Source of the DNA: Agrobacterium tumefaciens
GTDB lineage: Bacteria; Pseudomonadota; Alphaproteobacteria; Rhizobiales; Rhizobiaceae
Assembly (NCBI GenBank): GCA_025560025.1
Contig: CP048486.1
Span: forward strand, 310,001 to 374,000
Reading direction: 5' to 3'
DNA length: 64,000 nucleotides
The position numbers and the translations under genes are program-made. Of the stretch, positions 54,280 through 64,000 are shown one piece after another (position 1 is the first letter of the stretch; every line of letters starts with the position of its first letter). The notes under the pieces were generated by a model. The model did not search any database. It saw only the letters and a program-made list of their open reading frames with translations, and had not been told where the DNA came from.

Positions 54280-56112
54280 TTAGAAGAAAATGGCCCAGGC
54301 GCACAGAATGGCGAGGGAAACGAGAAGAGAGACGAGATAGGGAACGACGGCCCGGAAAAGTGCTGTCGCCGGAATACGGGTGACGCCACTGACCACGAAG
54401 ATCAGCATGCCGAGCGGCGGTGTCAGGCCATGGATCATCAGATTGACCACGAGGATGACGCCGAAATGGATCGGATCGATACCGGCGGCCACGGCCGCAG
54501 GCAGCAGGATCGGCCCGAACAGCAGGATGGCAGCACCGATATCCAGCACCAGTCCCACCACGAGCAGGATGAGGTTGGAGAGCAGCAGTACCGCGATCTT
54601 GCTGCCGCCGAGCAAAGTCACGAAGTCAGTGACGAGGCCCGAGACATTGTCGACCGCCAGGAGAAAGGCGAAAGGCCCCGCCGTGCCGATCAGAAGACCA
54701 ATGGCCGCCGCCTCACCAGCCGATTGCCGGAAGGTCGCGAAAATGCGGCCTGCCCCCAGCCGGTAACCGAAACCGAGAAACAGCGTGTAGAGAGCGGCAA
54801 GAGCCGCAGCTTCCGTGGTGGTGACAACGCCGATGCGGATGCCGACCACCACGATGACGCCAAGCCCGAAGGCAGGTATGGCGGCCACGGCCGAACGCCA
54901 GCGTTCGCTGCCTGTCGCGCGCGGCAGGGTATCGACGCTGCGCACGCTGAGATGGATCGCCACCGCAAGGCAGACCGCCATCAGCCCGCCGGCAAAGAAA
55001 CCGCCGACCAGCAGCGAGCCAACCGACAGGTTGGTGGCCGTCGCAAGGATCAGGAATGCGATGGAAGGCGGAATGACATTGTCCAGCACGGAGGTGGCGG
55101 CAATGATCGCGCCCGCCTGCGCCGGAGGATAGCCATGTTTCACCAGTTCCGGCTGGAAGGTGGAAGCACCAAAGGCGGCATTGGCGACCGATGAGCCGGA
55201 CGCGCCGGAAAACAGAACGCTGGTTAAAAGCGTCGTCTGCGCCAGGCCTGCCCGCCGGTGCCCGACCATGGAGGCGGCAAAACGGACGAGCTGGTTGGCG
55301 ACGCCCGATTCCGTCAGCAGGCTTCCGGCCAGCAGGAAGAAGGGAATGGCGAGCAGCAGGAATTTCGACATGCCGGTCACGGTTGACGAAACGATGGCCG
55401 GTTCCGGCAAGGTGCTGCCGAAGGCGATCGCCACATAGGCGGCGGCAAGGAAGGCATGGGCAAGCGGCGCGGCGAGCACCAGCCCCACGGCCGCCGTCAG
55501 CGCCAGAAACAGGCTCGGCGGCAGGCTCGTATCAACGAAAACTTCCGGCAGGCCGACGTAAGCCACAATAGCGATGGCGAGAGATGCGAGAACGGCAAAC
55601 AGCTTGCCTTCACCGACACGCTGAAGTGCCAGATAGAGAAGGATAAGCGCACCGCCTGCACCCAGAAAGCCGAAACGCACCCATTCCGGCAGGCCAAGCG
55701 TCGGAGACGTGCCGCCGAGCATCGCCGCAATTTCTACCCCGCCGAAGGCGAGGATGAGTGCGGCGACGAAGGAGAAGGCATCGGCCAGAACTTCGGTTAC
55801 CGCGTGAAATCGCTGAGGCAAAAACCGCACAAAAACGTCGAGCCGCATGGCGAGAGCGCTTTTGAGGCTGAGCGGCGCACCGACCGCGATCATGGCCACA
55901 TGCAGCCAGATGCCGAGGTCTTCCGCGCCGATAAAGCCGGTATGGAACAGGTAACGCAGGGTGACGTTGACCAGCACCACCACGAGAAGCGTTGCAAGGA
56001 TCGCGGCGGCGACTGCGCCGAGCACCTTGTCGAGGATGGCAAGCGCCCGCTCCGCTGCGAGCTGCGGGCCGATGCGCCGTTGCGCGATTGTTGTTGCCGG
56101 ACTTGCCGTCAT
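54280..56112 (-). CDS. TRAP transporter fused permease, DctQM
   Basis: 610 aa from the ATG at 56112 (GGAGAG site). Residues 1 to about 170 form the DctQ part (four segments; VNVTLRYLFHTGFIGAEDLG). The rest is the DctM part: FFLLAGSLLTESGVANQLVRFA, FSGASGSSVANAAFGAS, ATSVLDNVIPPSIAFLIL, GVVTTTEAAALAALYTLFLG and GLTPPLGMLIFVVSG. Natural Q-M fusions are common. It follows the SsuD-like gene by 28 bases. Confidence 0.9.
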   Translation of the reverse strand: MTASPATTIAQRRIGPQLAAERALAILDKVLGAVAAAILATLLVVVLVNVTLRYLFHTGFIGAEDLGIWLHVAMIAVGAPLSLKSALAMRLDVFVRFLPQRFHAVTEVLADAFSFVAALILAFGGVEIAAMLGGTSPTLGLPEWVRFGFLGAGGALILLYLALQRVGEGKLFAVLASLAIAIVAYVGLPEVFVDTSLPPSLFLALTAAVGLVLAAPLAHAFLAAAYVAIAFGSTLPEPAIVSSTVTGMSKFLLLAIPFFLLAGSLLTESGVANQLVRFAASMVGHRRAGLAQTTLLTSVLFSGASGSSVANAAFGASTFQPELVKHGYPPAQAGAIIAATSVLDNVIPPSIAFLILATATNLSVGSLLVGGFFAGGLMAVCLAVAIHLSVRSVDTLPRATGSERWRSAVAAIPAFGLGVIVVVGIRIGVVTTTEAAALAALYTLFLGFGYRLGAGRIFATFRQSAGEAAAIGLLIGTAGPFAFLLAVDNVSGLVTDFVTLLGGSKIAVLLLSNLILLVVGLVLDIGAAILLFGPILLPAAVAAGIDPIHFGVILVVNLMIHGLTPPLGMLIFVVSGVTRIPATALFRAVVPYLVSLLVSLAILCAWAIFF

Positions 56113-56140
56113 GTCTTGTCTCTCCACTCCCGCACCATGC

Positions 56141-57268
56141 TCAGGAGGCCTTGGCCGAGAGGTCGCGATCGAACAGGGTCGACCATGTGAATTGTTTTGC
56201 CGTCGAGACCTCACGCGATACGTCAAGACGCGGCAGAACCTTTTCGCCGAAGCGGAAAGCCTCTTCCAGCAATGGCATGCCGGAAAGGATGAAGGTATTC
56301 ACGCCCGCCTTCTTATAGGCCTCCAGCGTGCGGATGACAGTATCCGGCGAACCGACAATCGCGGTTCCCGGGCCCGGCCGCACAAGGCCGATGCCGGCCC
56401 AGAGGTTGGGTGCGATTTCCAGATCGCGCAGGTTCTCCGGTTTCTGCCCGCCATGCATCGCCGTCATGCGCTGCTGGCCGACGGAATCCGTCTTGCCGAC
56501 GAAACGCTGGTTGGCGGCAATGGCCCGCTCATCCATGCGCCCGTAGAGATCGGCGGCGGCGGCCCATGCCTCTTCATCCGTATCACGCACAATAACATAG
56601 AGACGAATGCCGTATTCCAGCTCACGGCCAAGCTTCTCCGCCCGCGCCTTGACGAGATCGACCTTCGCGCCGATCTGGTCCGGCGTTTCACCCCAGGAAA
56701 GATAGGTCTCGACATGCTTGGCCGCGACATCGATGGCCTTGTCCGAGGAGCCGCCAAACCACAATGGCGGAGGCTCAATGCCCTGCCCCACCGGCAGCGC
56801 CAGCTTTGCGCCCTCCGTCTGGAAATGCCGCCCCTTGAAATCGACCGTTTCGCCGGCAAAAAGACGGTGCCAGATCTGCAGATATTCATCCGCCATATCG
56901 TAACGCTCATCATGCGGCATGGTCATGCCGTATGCGCCGAGCATCTTCGCATCGCCCGAGACGACATTGATCAGCAGGCGTCCACGCGAAAACTCCTGAA
57001 GCGTTGCCGCCATCTTGGCGAGCAGCGTCGGCGCGACAAGGCCCGGATGAATGGCGACCAGAAACTTCAGCCGCTCGGTATAGGAAAGCAGCGCGCCCGC
57101 CAGAACCCAGACGTCATGCGCGCCTGTGGCAAACAGCGCACCGGTGTAACCCAGCTGGTCGTAAGCGAGCGCGAGCTGTTTGTAATAACCGAGATCGACC
57201 TTGCGGGACCCTTCCGGCTGCCAGGGATAAGCGCCATCGGGCGCGCACATGTACCAGAAAACATTCAT
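56141..57268 (-). CDS. FMNH2-dependent monooxygenase, SsuD/LLM family
   Basis: 375 aa, near the 381 aa of SsuD. It resembles alkanesulfonate monooxygenase: MNVFWYMCAPDGAYPW, YTGALFATGAHDVWVLAGAL, FLVAIHPGLVAPTLLAKMAAT, LINVVSGDAKMLGAYGM, HDERYDMADEYLQIW, and FVGKTDSVGQQRM. The family cleaves C-S bonds of sulfonates or sulfones using reduced FMN from a separate reductase; no reductase gene is in the window. Its start overlaps the stop of the SsuA-like gene (ATGA) and it is followed by a TRAP transporter rather than ssuBC. Confidence 0.85.
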   Translation of the reverse strand: MNVFWYMCAPDGAYPWQPEGSRKVDLGYYKQLALAYDQLGYTGALFATGAHDVWVLAGALLSYTERLKFLVAIHPGLVAPTLLAKMAATLQEFSRGRLLINVVSGDAKMLGAYGMTMPHDERYDMADEYLQIWHRLFAGETVDFKGRHFQTEGAKLALPVGQGIEPPPLWFGGSSDKAIDVAAKHVETYLSWGETPDQIGAKVDLVKARAEKLGRELEYGIRLYVIVRDTDEEAWAAAADLYGRMDERAIAANQRFVGKTDSVGQQRMTAMHGGQKPENLRDLEIAPNLWAGIGLVRPGPGTAIVGSPDTVIRTLEAYKKAGVNTFILSGMPLLEEAFRFGEKVLPRLDVSREVSTAKQFTWSTLFDRDLSAKAS

Positions 57269-58116
57269 CTGCCGCCTCCCGTGCTGGCTGATTGCCCGGT
57301 CAGAACCGGTAAAGAGAAATGACCGTGCCTGTAAAGCGTATCGGCCTCCTCCTGCTGTTCGGCAAGGATATTTTCGGCAGCGGCCACGACCGAAAGGTCT
57401 CGCGACCTCAGCACCTTGGCCCAGGACTGTGCATCACCTTCGCTGCCCGGTTCCGCGGCGAGAAGGGCGGCGGCTTTGTCGATATCCGCCATCACGGCCC
57501 GGCCGACGCGATCCAGTTCGGCCGCAATTGCCTGCCCTGTCTCGCCCGCTATGTTGTGGCGCGCAAGTGTCCAGAATAGCGAACGGTTGGGAATGGTGGA
57601 GCCACAGCGAACCAGAAGGCTGATCTCCTCATGGGTCAGGGCCTTTTCCAGCCGCGGCGACATCGTCACCCAGGCATCGACACGGCCTTCCCCGAGATCG
57701 CGCAGGCTATCGCTATCGCCGCTTTCGATACGGGTCACATCCGCAAGGCCAAGCCCCGCGCCTTCCAGGCTGCGCGCCAGCAGATAGGTGTGAAACGATC
57801 CATCGATCAGTGATATGCGTTTTCCCGCGAGATCCGCTGCGGAACGGATCGGGCTGTCGCGCCGCACGAGGATCGCGCCATTGGCAGGCCGTGGTGCGGA
57901 CGCAGCGATATAGACCGCTGAAAGCCCGCGTGCATCCGCCTCGATGGGCGGCGTCGAACCCGTGCCGCCGAAATGGATTTCGCCTTTTTCCAGAAGCGCC
58001 GCCGTGTCGCGGCCTTCACGATAGGCCACGAATTGCGGATCGAATTCTTCAAAGGCGCCGGGCCAGAGCCGGGCAAGACGTAAATGCAGATTGTTGGGAT
58101 GAACCCCGATTTTCAT
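57265..58116 (-). CDS. SsuA/NitT/TauT-type binding protein without signal peptide
   Basis: 283 aa with the fold of sulfonate-binding proteins: LEKGEIHFGGTGSTPPIEADA near residue 45, LAGKRISLIDGSFHTYLLARSLEG near residue 95, and VDAWVTMSPRLEKAL. It starts directly at the first strand of the mature protein (MKIGVHPNNLHLRLARL). An in-frame TGA at 58128-58126, three codons upstream, plus a GAGGTG ribosome site make the start certain, so it is cytoplasmic. First gene of the operon, coupled to the SsuD-like gene. It may bind the substrate inside the cell; its role is not known to me. Confidence 0.85.
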   Translation of the reverse strand: MKIGVHPNNLHLRLARLWPGAFEEFDPQFVAYREGRDTAALLEKGEIHFGGTGSTPPIEADARGLSAVYIAASAPRPANGAILVRRDSPIRSAADLAGKRISLIDGSFHTYLLARSLEGAGLGLADVTRIESGDSDSLRDLGEGRVDAWVTMSPRLEKALTHEEISLLVRCGSTIPNRSLFWTLARHNIAGETGQAIAAELDRVGRAVMADIDKAAALLAAEPGSEGDAQSWAKVLRSRDLSVVAAAENILAEQQEEADTLYRHGHFSLPVLTGQSASTGGGR

Positions 58117-58140
58117 GTCGACACCTCATTTCGCAATCAA

Positions 58141-58156
58141 TCTACTTTTTTATAGA
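58141..58156. promoter_or_regulatory. inverted repeat TCTAC-N6-ATAGA (site A)
   Basis: TCTAC-TTTTTT-ATAGA, 25 bases before the SsuA-like start. It has the same layout as site C at 58291 and is a candidate operator for the adjacent ArsR protein. Confidence 0.5.
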
Positions 58157-58204
58157 ATGTTTTCGAGGAACGTTTTGGCGATCCTTAGCCGGAAAGCGAA
58201 AGAG

Positions 58205-58227
58205 AAATCTACCAATCCTGTAGATTT
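58205..58227. promoter_or_regulatory. inverted repeat AAATCTAC-N7-GTAGATTT (site B)
   Basis: A perfect 8-base dyad with a 7-base spacer in the middle of the divergent region, the best-conserved of three related sites. Candidate ArsR operator. Confidence 0.6.
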
Positions 58228-58290
58228 TGAAAAATGCTTGACCGGGTCGAACTAGCTTTCATCAAGCCATTGAAATTTATCGTCATACAT

Positions 58291-58305
58291 TCTACTTTTT
58301 TGTAG
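58291..58305. promoter_or_regulatory. inverted repeat TCTAC-N6-GTAG (site C)
   Basis: TCTAC-TTTTTT-GTAG immediately before the ArsR gene, matching site A. Its position allows autorepression. Confidence 0.5.
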
Positions 58306-58327
58306 TTTGAAAAATGGGCCTGTAGTC

Positions 58328-58693
58328 GTGACGAAACCGGTTTCCAATCTCATCTGCCGCAGCGTGGTGGAAGCGAGCGAGCTTTTGAAGCTTGTCGCCA
58401 ACGCCAATCGTCTGGCCATCGTCTGTTATCTCATGGAAACGGAGGCTTCCGTTTCCGCGCTGGAATATGAACTCGGCATCCAGCAGCCAACGCTTTCGCA
58501 GCAACTTGCCGAATTGCGCGACGCTGGTGTGATCGAAGGCTCGCGGGAAGGCAAGGCGGTGATCTATCGTGTCACCGATCCGCGAATTATTGAGCTCGTT
58601 CTGACACTACGCGGTCTTTACACGGACCTTTCCGATGTGACCGGGAAGAAAGGCAGACGGGCACTGCCGCTTGATGAGGCAATGTTCGACTAA
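58328..58693 (+). CDS. ArsR-family regulator, BigR/SqrR-like
   Basis: 121 aa from the GTG at 58328; a TTG at 58307 would add seven residues and neither has a strong ribosome site. The winged helix is VSALEYELGIQQPTLSQQLAELRDAGVIEGSREGKAVIYRV. The ANANRLAIVCYLME stretch aligns with the BigR segment holding one of its two redox cysteines. Here Cys33 is kept, but the C-terminal partner is absent; another cysteine is at position 10. Divergent from the TRAP/SsuD-like operon and one base before a GST gene. Confidence 0.82.
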   Translation: MTKPVSNLICRSVVEASELLKLVANANRLAIVCYLMETEASVSALEYELGIQQPTLSQQLAELRDAGVIEGSREGKAVIYRVTDPRIIELVLTLRGLYTDLSDVTGKKGRRALPLDEAMFD

Positions 58694-58694
58694 C

Positions 58695-59320
58695 ATGATC
58701 GACCTTTATACCTGGATCACGCCCAACGGCCTTAAAATCTCGATTGCACTGGAAGAACTTGGCCTGCCCTATCGAAGCCACGCCATCGACATCGAAAAAG
58801 GCGAGCAATTTGCCGCCGATTATATCAGCATCAATCCCGGCTCGAAAATCCCTGCGATCGTCGACGATGAAAACGGCACCGTCCTGACAGAATCGAACGC
58901 GATCCTGATATATCTTGCCGAAAAGGCAGGCCGGCTTCTGCCCGCCGCCGCGACCGAGCGACTGGTCGTCACCGAATGGCTGATGTGGCAGGCCGCCAAT
59001 TTCGGCCCGACACTCGGTTATGCCCATTACTTCCTGACCTACCATGCCGGAGAGGCCCCCTTTGCCGAGACGCGTTTTGCCGCGGATGTGGAGCGCCTCT
59101 ACCGGACATTGAACGACCGTTTAACGGGGCGGGAATATGTAGCTGGAGATTTTTCCATCGCCGATATCGCCATCTGGCCATGGGTCTCGCGTTTCGCGCG
59201 CCACAGGATCAATCTCGATAATTTTCCGGCGGTACAGCGATGGTATCGCCAGCTTGGACAGCGGGAAAGTTTTAAGCGCGGTTATCGCGTGCCCTTCGCA
59301 ACATCGGACGTACCGGGACT

Positions 59321-59324
<4 letters not shown>
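58695..59324 (+). CDS. glutathione S-transferase, YfcG/Nu-like
   Basis: 209 aa from the ATG at 58695, one base after the ArsR stop. Thioredoxin-like N-terminal domain: LYTWITPNGLKISIALEELGLPY and the glutathione-contact block NPGSKIPAIVDDENGTVLTESNAILIYLAEK. Helical C-terminal domain with FSIADIAIWPW. The TPNG start is typical of Nu-class/YfcG proteins, which reduce disulfides with glutathione. Coregulation with an ArsR-type thiol sensor suggests a role in handling sulfur or persulfide products; inference. Confidence 0.87.
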
Positions 59325-61156
<1,832 letters not shown>

Positions 61157-61209
61157 GATCGTTCCCTTCTTTTCTTCTCATTTGAACTCAGGCAGGGCGT
61201 CGCCGCCTG

Positions 61210-61340
61210 TTTCTTCTCCCCAAGGGGAGAAGGTGGCCCGAAGGGTCGGATGAGGGGGCGACGTTTGAGATAGATCGCACCCTCGCACCCTCGCCCCCTC
61301 ATCCCGCTGCCGCGGACTTCTCCCCCTCGGGGAGAAGAAG
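61210..61340. repeat. RIME-type dispersed palindromic repeat, copy 3
   Basis: Same elements as copies 1 and 2 in the opposite order (TTCTTCTCCCC...GGGGAGAAGG, CCGAAGGGTCGGATGAGGG, CCCTCATCCCGCTGCCGCGG). It sits between the SelA-like and GsiA-like genes of the minus strand. Confidence 0.8.
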
Positions 61341-61376
61341 CTCGCGGCACCCGCTCGTTCCACATGCAGTCGTTAC

Positions 61377-62573
61377 TTAGTCCGGCCAGCGCAGCATGCC
61401 GTCGAAACGGTGACGGCTGCGGTCCTCGAACGGCGTCGCAATCACCTCGTTGGAGGCGCGCGCCTTGTCCAGTTCCTCGGCCAGCCGGGAAGCCACGATG
61501 GTTTCCTGGCCGGCATGCAGGTTGCAGGGGTCGAGATAGAAATAACGGTGTTCCACCTCGTGATCGCGGGCAATGATCGGCGGATTGCCTCTGGCCAGCG
61601 CCGTCGTCAGGTCCCAGGCGGTGATATGGGCTTCTTCGGCATCGATGATGACGCGCAGCCGGTCGAGCGGGTTATTGGTCGGGTCGGGCTCGATCAGCGC
61701 CGTCACGCCCGGGCGTCCATCAAGCGTCTTTTTCCAGAGGTTGAGATAGCAGGTTTCGCGCTCGCGAATACCGGCATGATCGCGCTTTTCCCAGGCTTCC
61801 AGCGCCGCCATGACGCCATAGATGCTTTCCTTGCCGACCTTCATGCCGCGGCCGATGCCCATATTCTGGAGGAAAGCATTGCGCACCAGTTCCTTTTTGC
61901 CGGCGACGATGCCGGAAGTGGGGCCGCCGAGGAACTTGTGACCGGAATAGAGGACAACGTCCGCGCCCGTCGCCAGAAACAGCTTCAGATCATATTCGGA
62001 CGCCGCATCGACGATAACAGGCACGCCGTTGGCGTGGGCAATCTCGACGAATTCGGAAAGGTGCAGCAGACCGTAATTCACCACATGGTGCGACACGACA
62101 TAGACCGCCGCCGCCGTCTTTTCGGTGATGGCGTTTTCCATGTGGAAACGATGGGTCGATGTCGCCTGCCCGATCAGCACCACCTTGCCGCCGCCGAGGC
62201 GGATCGCCTGATCCACCGGCGCGCCATAGCTCACCACATGCCCCATCTGCACCAGCACCTCGTTCTTTTCAGGCGCGACATCGGGCAGCTTTTCGATGGC
62301 CAGCAGATTATTGCCGGTAATGGCGCCCGCCACCGCAAGGCTGATGCCGGAGGAGCAGGACGCCGTGACGAAACCGGCCTCGCCGCCCGTCAGCCTTGCA
62401 ATGATCGCGCTTGCCTTGCGCTGCAGATCATTGATCTCGACGAATTGCGGCAGGATGGACGCCATGGCCTGAACGGCCTCGGGAACGACAATCGATGCGC
62501 CGAGCGAGGTCATGGTGCCCGAGACGTTGATGACCGGGCGAAGGCCGATCCTGCTTCTGATATCCTCGGTCAT
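61377..62573 (-). CDS. SelA-like PLP-dependent aminotransferase/lyase
   Basis: 398 aa from the ATG at 62573 (AGGAGA site). It belongs to the selenocysteine synthase-like group: [57 protein letters not shown] (PLP Asp) and the Schiff-base Lys in [16 protein letters not shown]. Such proteins beside transporter genes are usually amino-acid or amino-sugar-acid lyases (DgaE-like), not true SelA; no selB or selenocysteine tRNA gene is seen. It is divergent from an IclR gene and near RidA. Confidence 0.82.
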   Translation of the reverse strand: MTEDIRSRIGLRPVINVSGTMTSLGASIVVPEAVQAMASILPQFVEINDLQRKASAIIARLTGGEAGFVTASCSSGISLAVAGAITGNNLLAIEKLPDVAPEKNEVLVQMGHVVSYGAPVDQAIRLGGGKVVLIGQATSTHRFHMENAITEKTAAAVYVVSHHVVNYGLLHLSEFVEIAHANGVPVIVDAASEYDLKLFLATGADVVLYSGHKFLGGPTSGIVAGKKELVRNAFLQNMGIGRGMKVGKESIYGVMAALEAWEKRDHAGIRERETCYLNLWKKTLDGRPGVTALIEPDPTNNPLDRLRVIIDAEEAHITAWDLTTALARGNPPIIARDHEVEHRYFYLDPCNLHAGQETIVASRLAEELDKARASNEVIATPFEDRSRHRFDGMLRWPD

Positions 62574-62661
62574 GTCTTTCTCCTGTCTTTGCGATGCGAT
62601 GGGCATCGACATATATGCCATAATAATGTAATAGCTTCTCAAAACCCGTGAGGAGCCAAAA

Positions 62662-63498
62662 TTGGACGCCCATAAACTGGACGAAACGTCTTCAACCGCC
62701 CTGTCCGAGGCCGCCGAAAACGCAGACGCGAAGGCGGCCAAGCGCTCGCGCGTCAGCGGTATCGACCGCGCCCTTCAGGTTATTGATTACCTTTACGAAA
62801 CCGGATCGCCGGCCGGCGCTTATGCCATCGCCAAGGCCATCAAGGCACCGCTTTCCACCGTTTATGTGATCGTCGACGATCTCGTCGAAAAGAACATGCT
62901 GGCACGCAATGCCGATGGCAACATCTGGCTCGGCGCGCGGCTTTACCATTATGGCCTCGCTTATGCCCGCTCGCTGGATTTCATGGGTGTCGCCACCCAC
63001 GAAATGCACGATCTGTGCCGCCATGCGGGCGAGACCGTGCAGCTTTGTGGCCGCGATGGCGACCATATGCTGGTGTTGGCCATGGCCGATGGTCCGAGCC
63101 ATTTTCAGGTCGCCTCGCGCGTCGGCACCCGTGTTCCCCTGAACTGGACGGCATCCGGCCGCCTGCTCGTCGGTCATTTGCCGGAGGCGGAGCGTGTCGA
63201 ACTGTTCAAGCGCTGCGCCCGCACCTCGCCCACCGGCCGCGCGGAAATCAACCCTGAGACCCTGTCGCAATCGGCAGGTGCGGCCTTCCATGACAGGCTG
63301 TCGATACAGGTCGCCGAATCCGATTACGCCGTCGCCTGCATCGCCTCGCCGATCTGCGACAACAGGGGCGAATGCGTGGCGACGATTTCCATCGTGCTGC
63401 CGGAACAGAAGGTGCTGGCGGACGAGAACCATTATACCGAACAGGTCAGGGTTTCGGCGGAACGGATCGAAAAGCTGATGGGCTGGCGCAACCATTGA
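62662..63498 (+). CDS. IclR-family transcriptional regulator
   Basis: 278 aa from a TTG at 62662, preceded 6 bases upstream by AGGAG. N-terminal winged helix ([42 protein letters not shown]) followed by the IclR effector domain ([56 protein letters not shown]). An additional acidic N-terminal leader of about 35 residues precedes the HTH. It probably controls the divergent SelA-like gene. Confidence 0.87.
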   Translation: MDAHKLDETSSTALSEAAENADAKAAKRSRVSGIDRALQVIDYLYETGSPAGAYAIAKAIKAPLSTVYVIVDDLVEKNMLARNADGNIWLGARLYHYGLAYARSLDFMGVATHEMHDLCRHAGETVQLCGRDGDHMLVLAMADGPSHFQVASRVGTRVPLNWTASGRLLVGHLPEAERVELFKRCARTSPTGRAEINPETLSQSAGAAFHDRLSIQVAESDYAVACIASPICDNRGECVATISIVLPEQKVLADENHYTEQVRVSAERIEKLMGWRNH

Positions 63499-63504
63499 AC
63501 GGCC

Positions 63505-63999
63505 TCAATCCTTGAGCGCGACGATGGCTTCTATCTCAACGGTGATGTTACCCGGCAGCGAGCCGAAACCGACGGCGGAGCGGGCATGTTGTCCCGCATC
63601 GCCGAACACATCGATGAAGAGATCGGAGCAGCCATTGATGACGCTCGGGTGATCGCGGAAATCGCTGACGGCATTGACCATGCCGAGCAGCTTGACCACT
63701 TTTTTCACCCGCGACAGATCACCCAGCGCCTCATGCATGACGGCGAGGAGATTGATGCCGGTGAGCCGCGCATGGTTATAGGCCTCTTCCAGCCCGATTT
63801 CCGCGCCCACCTTGCCGGCATAAAGATGGCCGTTTTCCTCCCGCGGTCCCTGGCCCGAAAGATAAAGCATGTTGCCTTCCACCACATGGGTGACGAAATT
63901 GGCAATTGGCGGCGGCGGCGGCGGCAGGGAGATGCCAAGCGCGGCGAGCCGGTCATAGGGCGAATGGCGCCCCTCTGCCTCAAGCGAAGACTGTTTCAC
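63505..63999 (-). CDS. RidA-family protein (start uncertain at window edge)
   Basis: 164 aa visible from a GTG at 63999; the true start may lie beyond the window. RidA/YjgF features: LYLSGQGPREENGHLYAGKVG, VKLLGMVNAVSDF, and the conserved arginine in ARSAVGFGSLPGNITVEIEAIV. RidA hydrolyses reactive enamine/imine intermediates released by PLP enzymes, which fits the SelA-like PLP enzyme nearby. A run of prolines (SLPPPPPPIANF) near residue 27 is unusual. Converges on the IclR gene. Confidence 0.85.
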   Translation of the reverse strand: MKQSSLEAEGRHSPYDRLAALGISLPPPPPPIANFVTHVVEGNMLYLSGQGPREENGHLYAGKVGAEIGLEEAYNHARLTGINLLAVMHEALGDLSRVKKVVKLLGMVNAVSDFRDHPSVINGCSDLFIDVFGDAGQHARSAVGFGSLPGNITVEIEAIVALKD

Positions 64000-64000
64000 G

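Noticed and set aside
61377..62573. True selenocysteine synthase SelA
   Set aside because: No selB, selD or tRNA-Sec nearby, and the gene sits with catabolic genes; SelA-like lyase is more likely.

Overview
The window looks like chromosomal DNA of a Rhizobiaceae bacterium, most likely Agrobacterium/Rhizobium. The reasons are about 60% GC, dense operons with ATGA overlaps, many ABC and TRAP uptake systems, the alphaproteobacterial imuA-imuB-dnaE2 mutagenesis cassette behind a GAAC-N7-GAAC SOS box, minCDE behind a TTAA-N7-TTAA (CtrA-type) box, and dispersed palindromic repeats of rhizobial type. I saw no rRNA, tRNA, insertion sequence, prophage or CRISPR array.

Layout. 1-5709: peptide-type ABC transporter (binding protein cut by the window edge) with a class V aminotransferase. 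5874-6062: small unknown protein under a TTAA palindrome. 6414-15965: sugar-acid dehydratase, YtfQRT-YjfF-type furanose ABC transporter, FCD-type GntR regulator, glycerate kinase and a DUF1304 membrane protein. 16199-21670: SOS mutasome imuA-imuB-dnaE2; the middle of dnaE2 has unusual composition. 21684-24717: methyltransferase, AraC regulator and MFS exporter. 24854-34715: carbohydrate regulon (ABC transporter, two Gfo/Idh/MocA dehydrogenases, TIM-barrel isomerase, ThuA-like protein, ROK regulator). 34886-36244: amidase. 36588-40803: membrane GGDEF/EAL protein followed by two tandem orphan amino-acid-type binding proteins. 40846-42687: minCDE. 43100-43786: HAD phosphatase. 44170-50309: GntR regulator, TRAP transporter, zinc dehydrogenase and mannonate dehydratase (hexonate use). 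50660-51604: TrhO. 51946-53196: AztD-like zinc metallochaperone. 53265-59324: TRAP transporter, SsuD-like monooxygenase, SsuA-like protein without signal peptide, divergent ArsR regulator and GST. 59321-63999: GsiA-type ATPase, SelA-like PLP enzyme, IclR regulator, RidA.

Most of the window is catabolic: each uptake system sits beside its enzymes and regulator, and several divergent promoters carry palindromes that fit the neighbouring regulator. The least conventional unit is the 53-59 kb cassette. It combines an SsuD-type flavin monooxygenase with a TRAP transporter instead of an ABC transporter, plus an SsuA-type protein that an in-frame stop just upstream shows cannot carry a signal peptide. 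Three inverted repeats lie next to the ArsR gene. Other points of interest are the orphan AztD with a Zur-like promoter, the mosaic dnaE2, and the c-di-GMP protein followed by orphan binding proteins.

All functional calls rest on motif and family recognition by eye; no database search was run.
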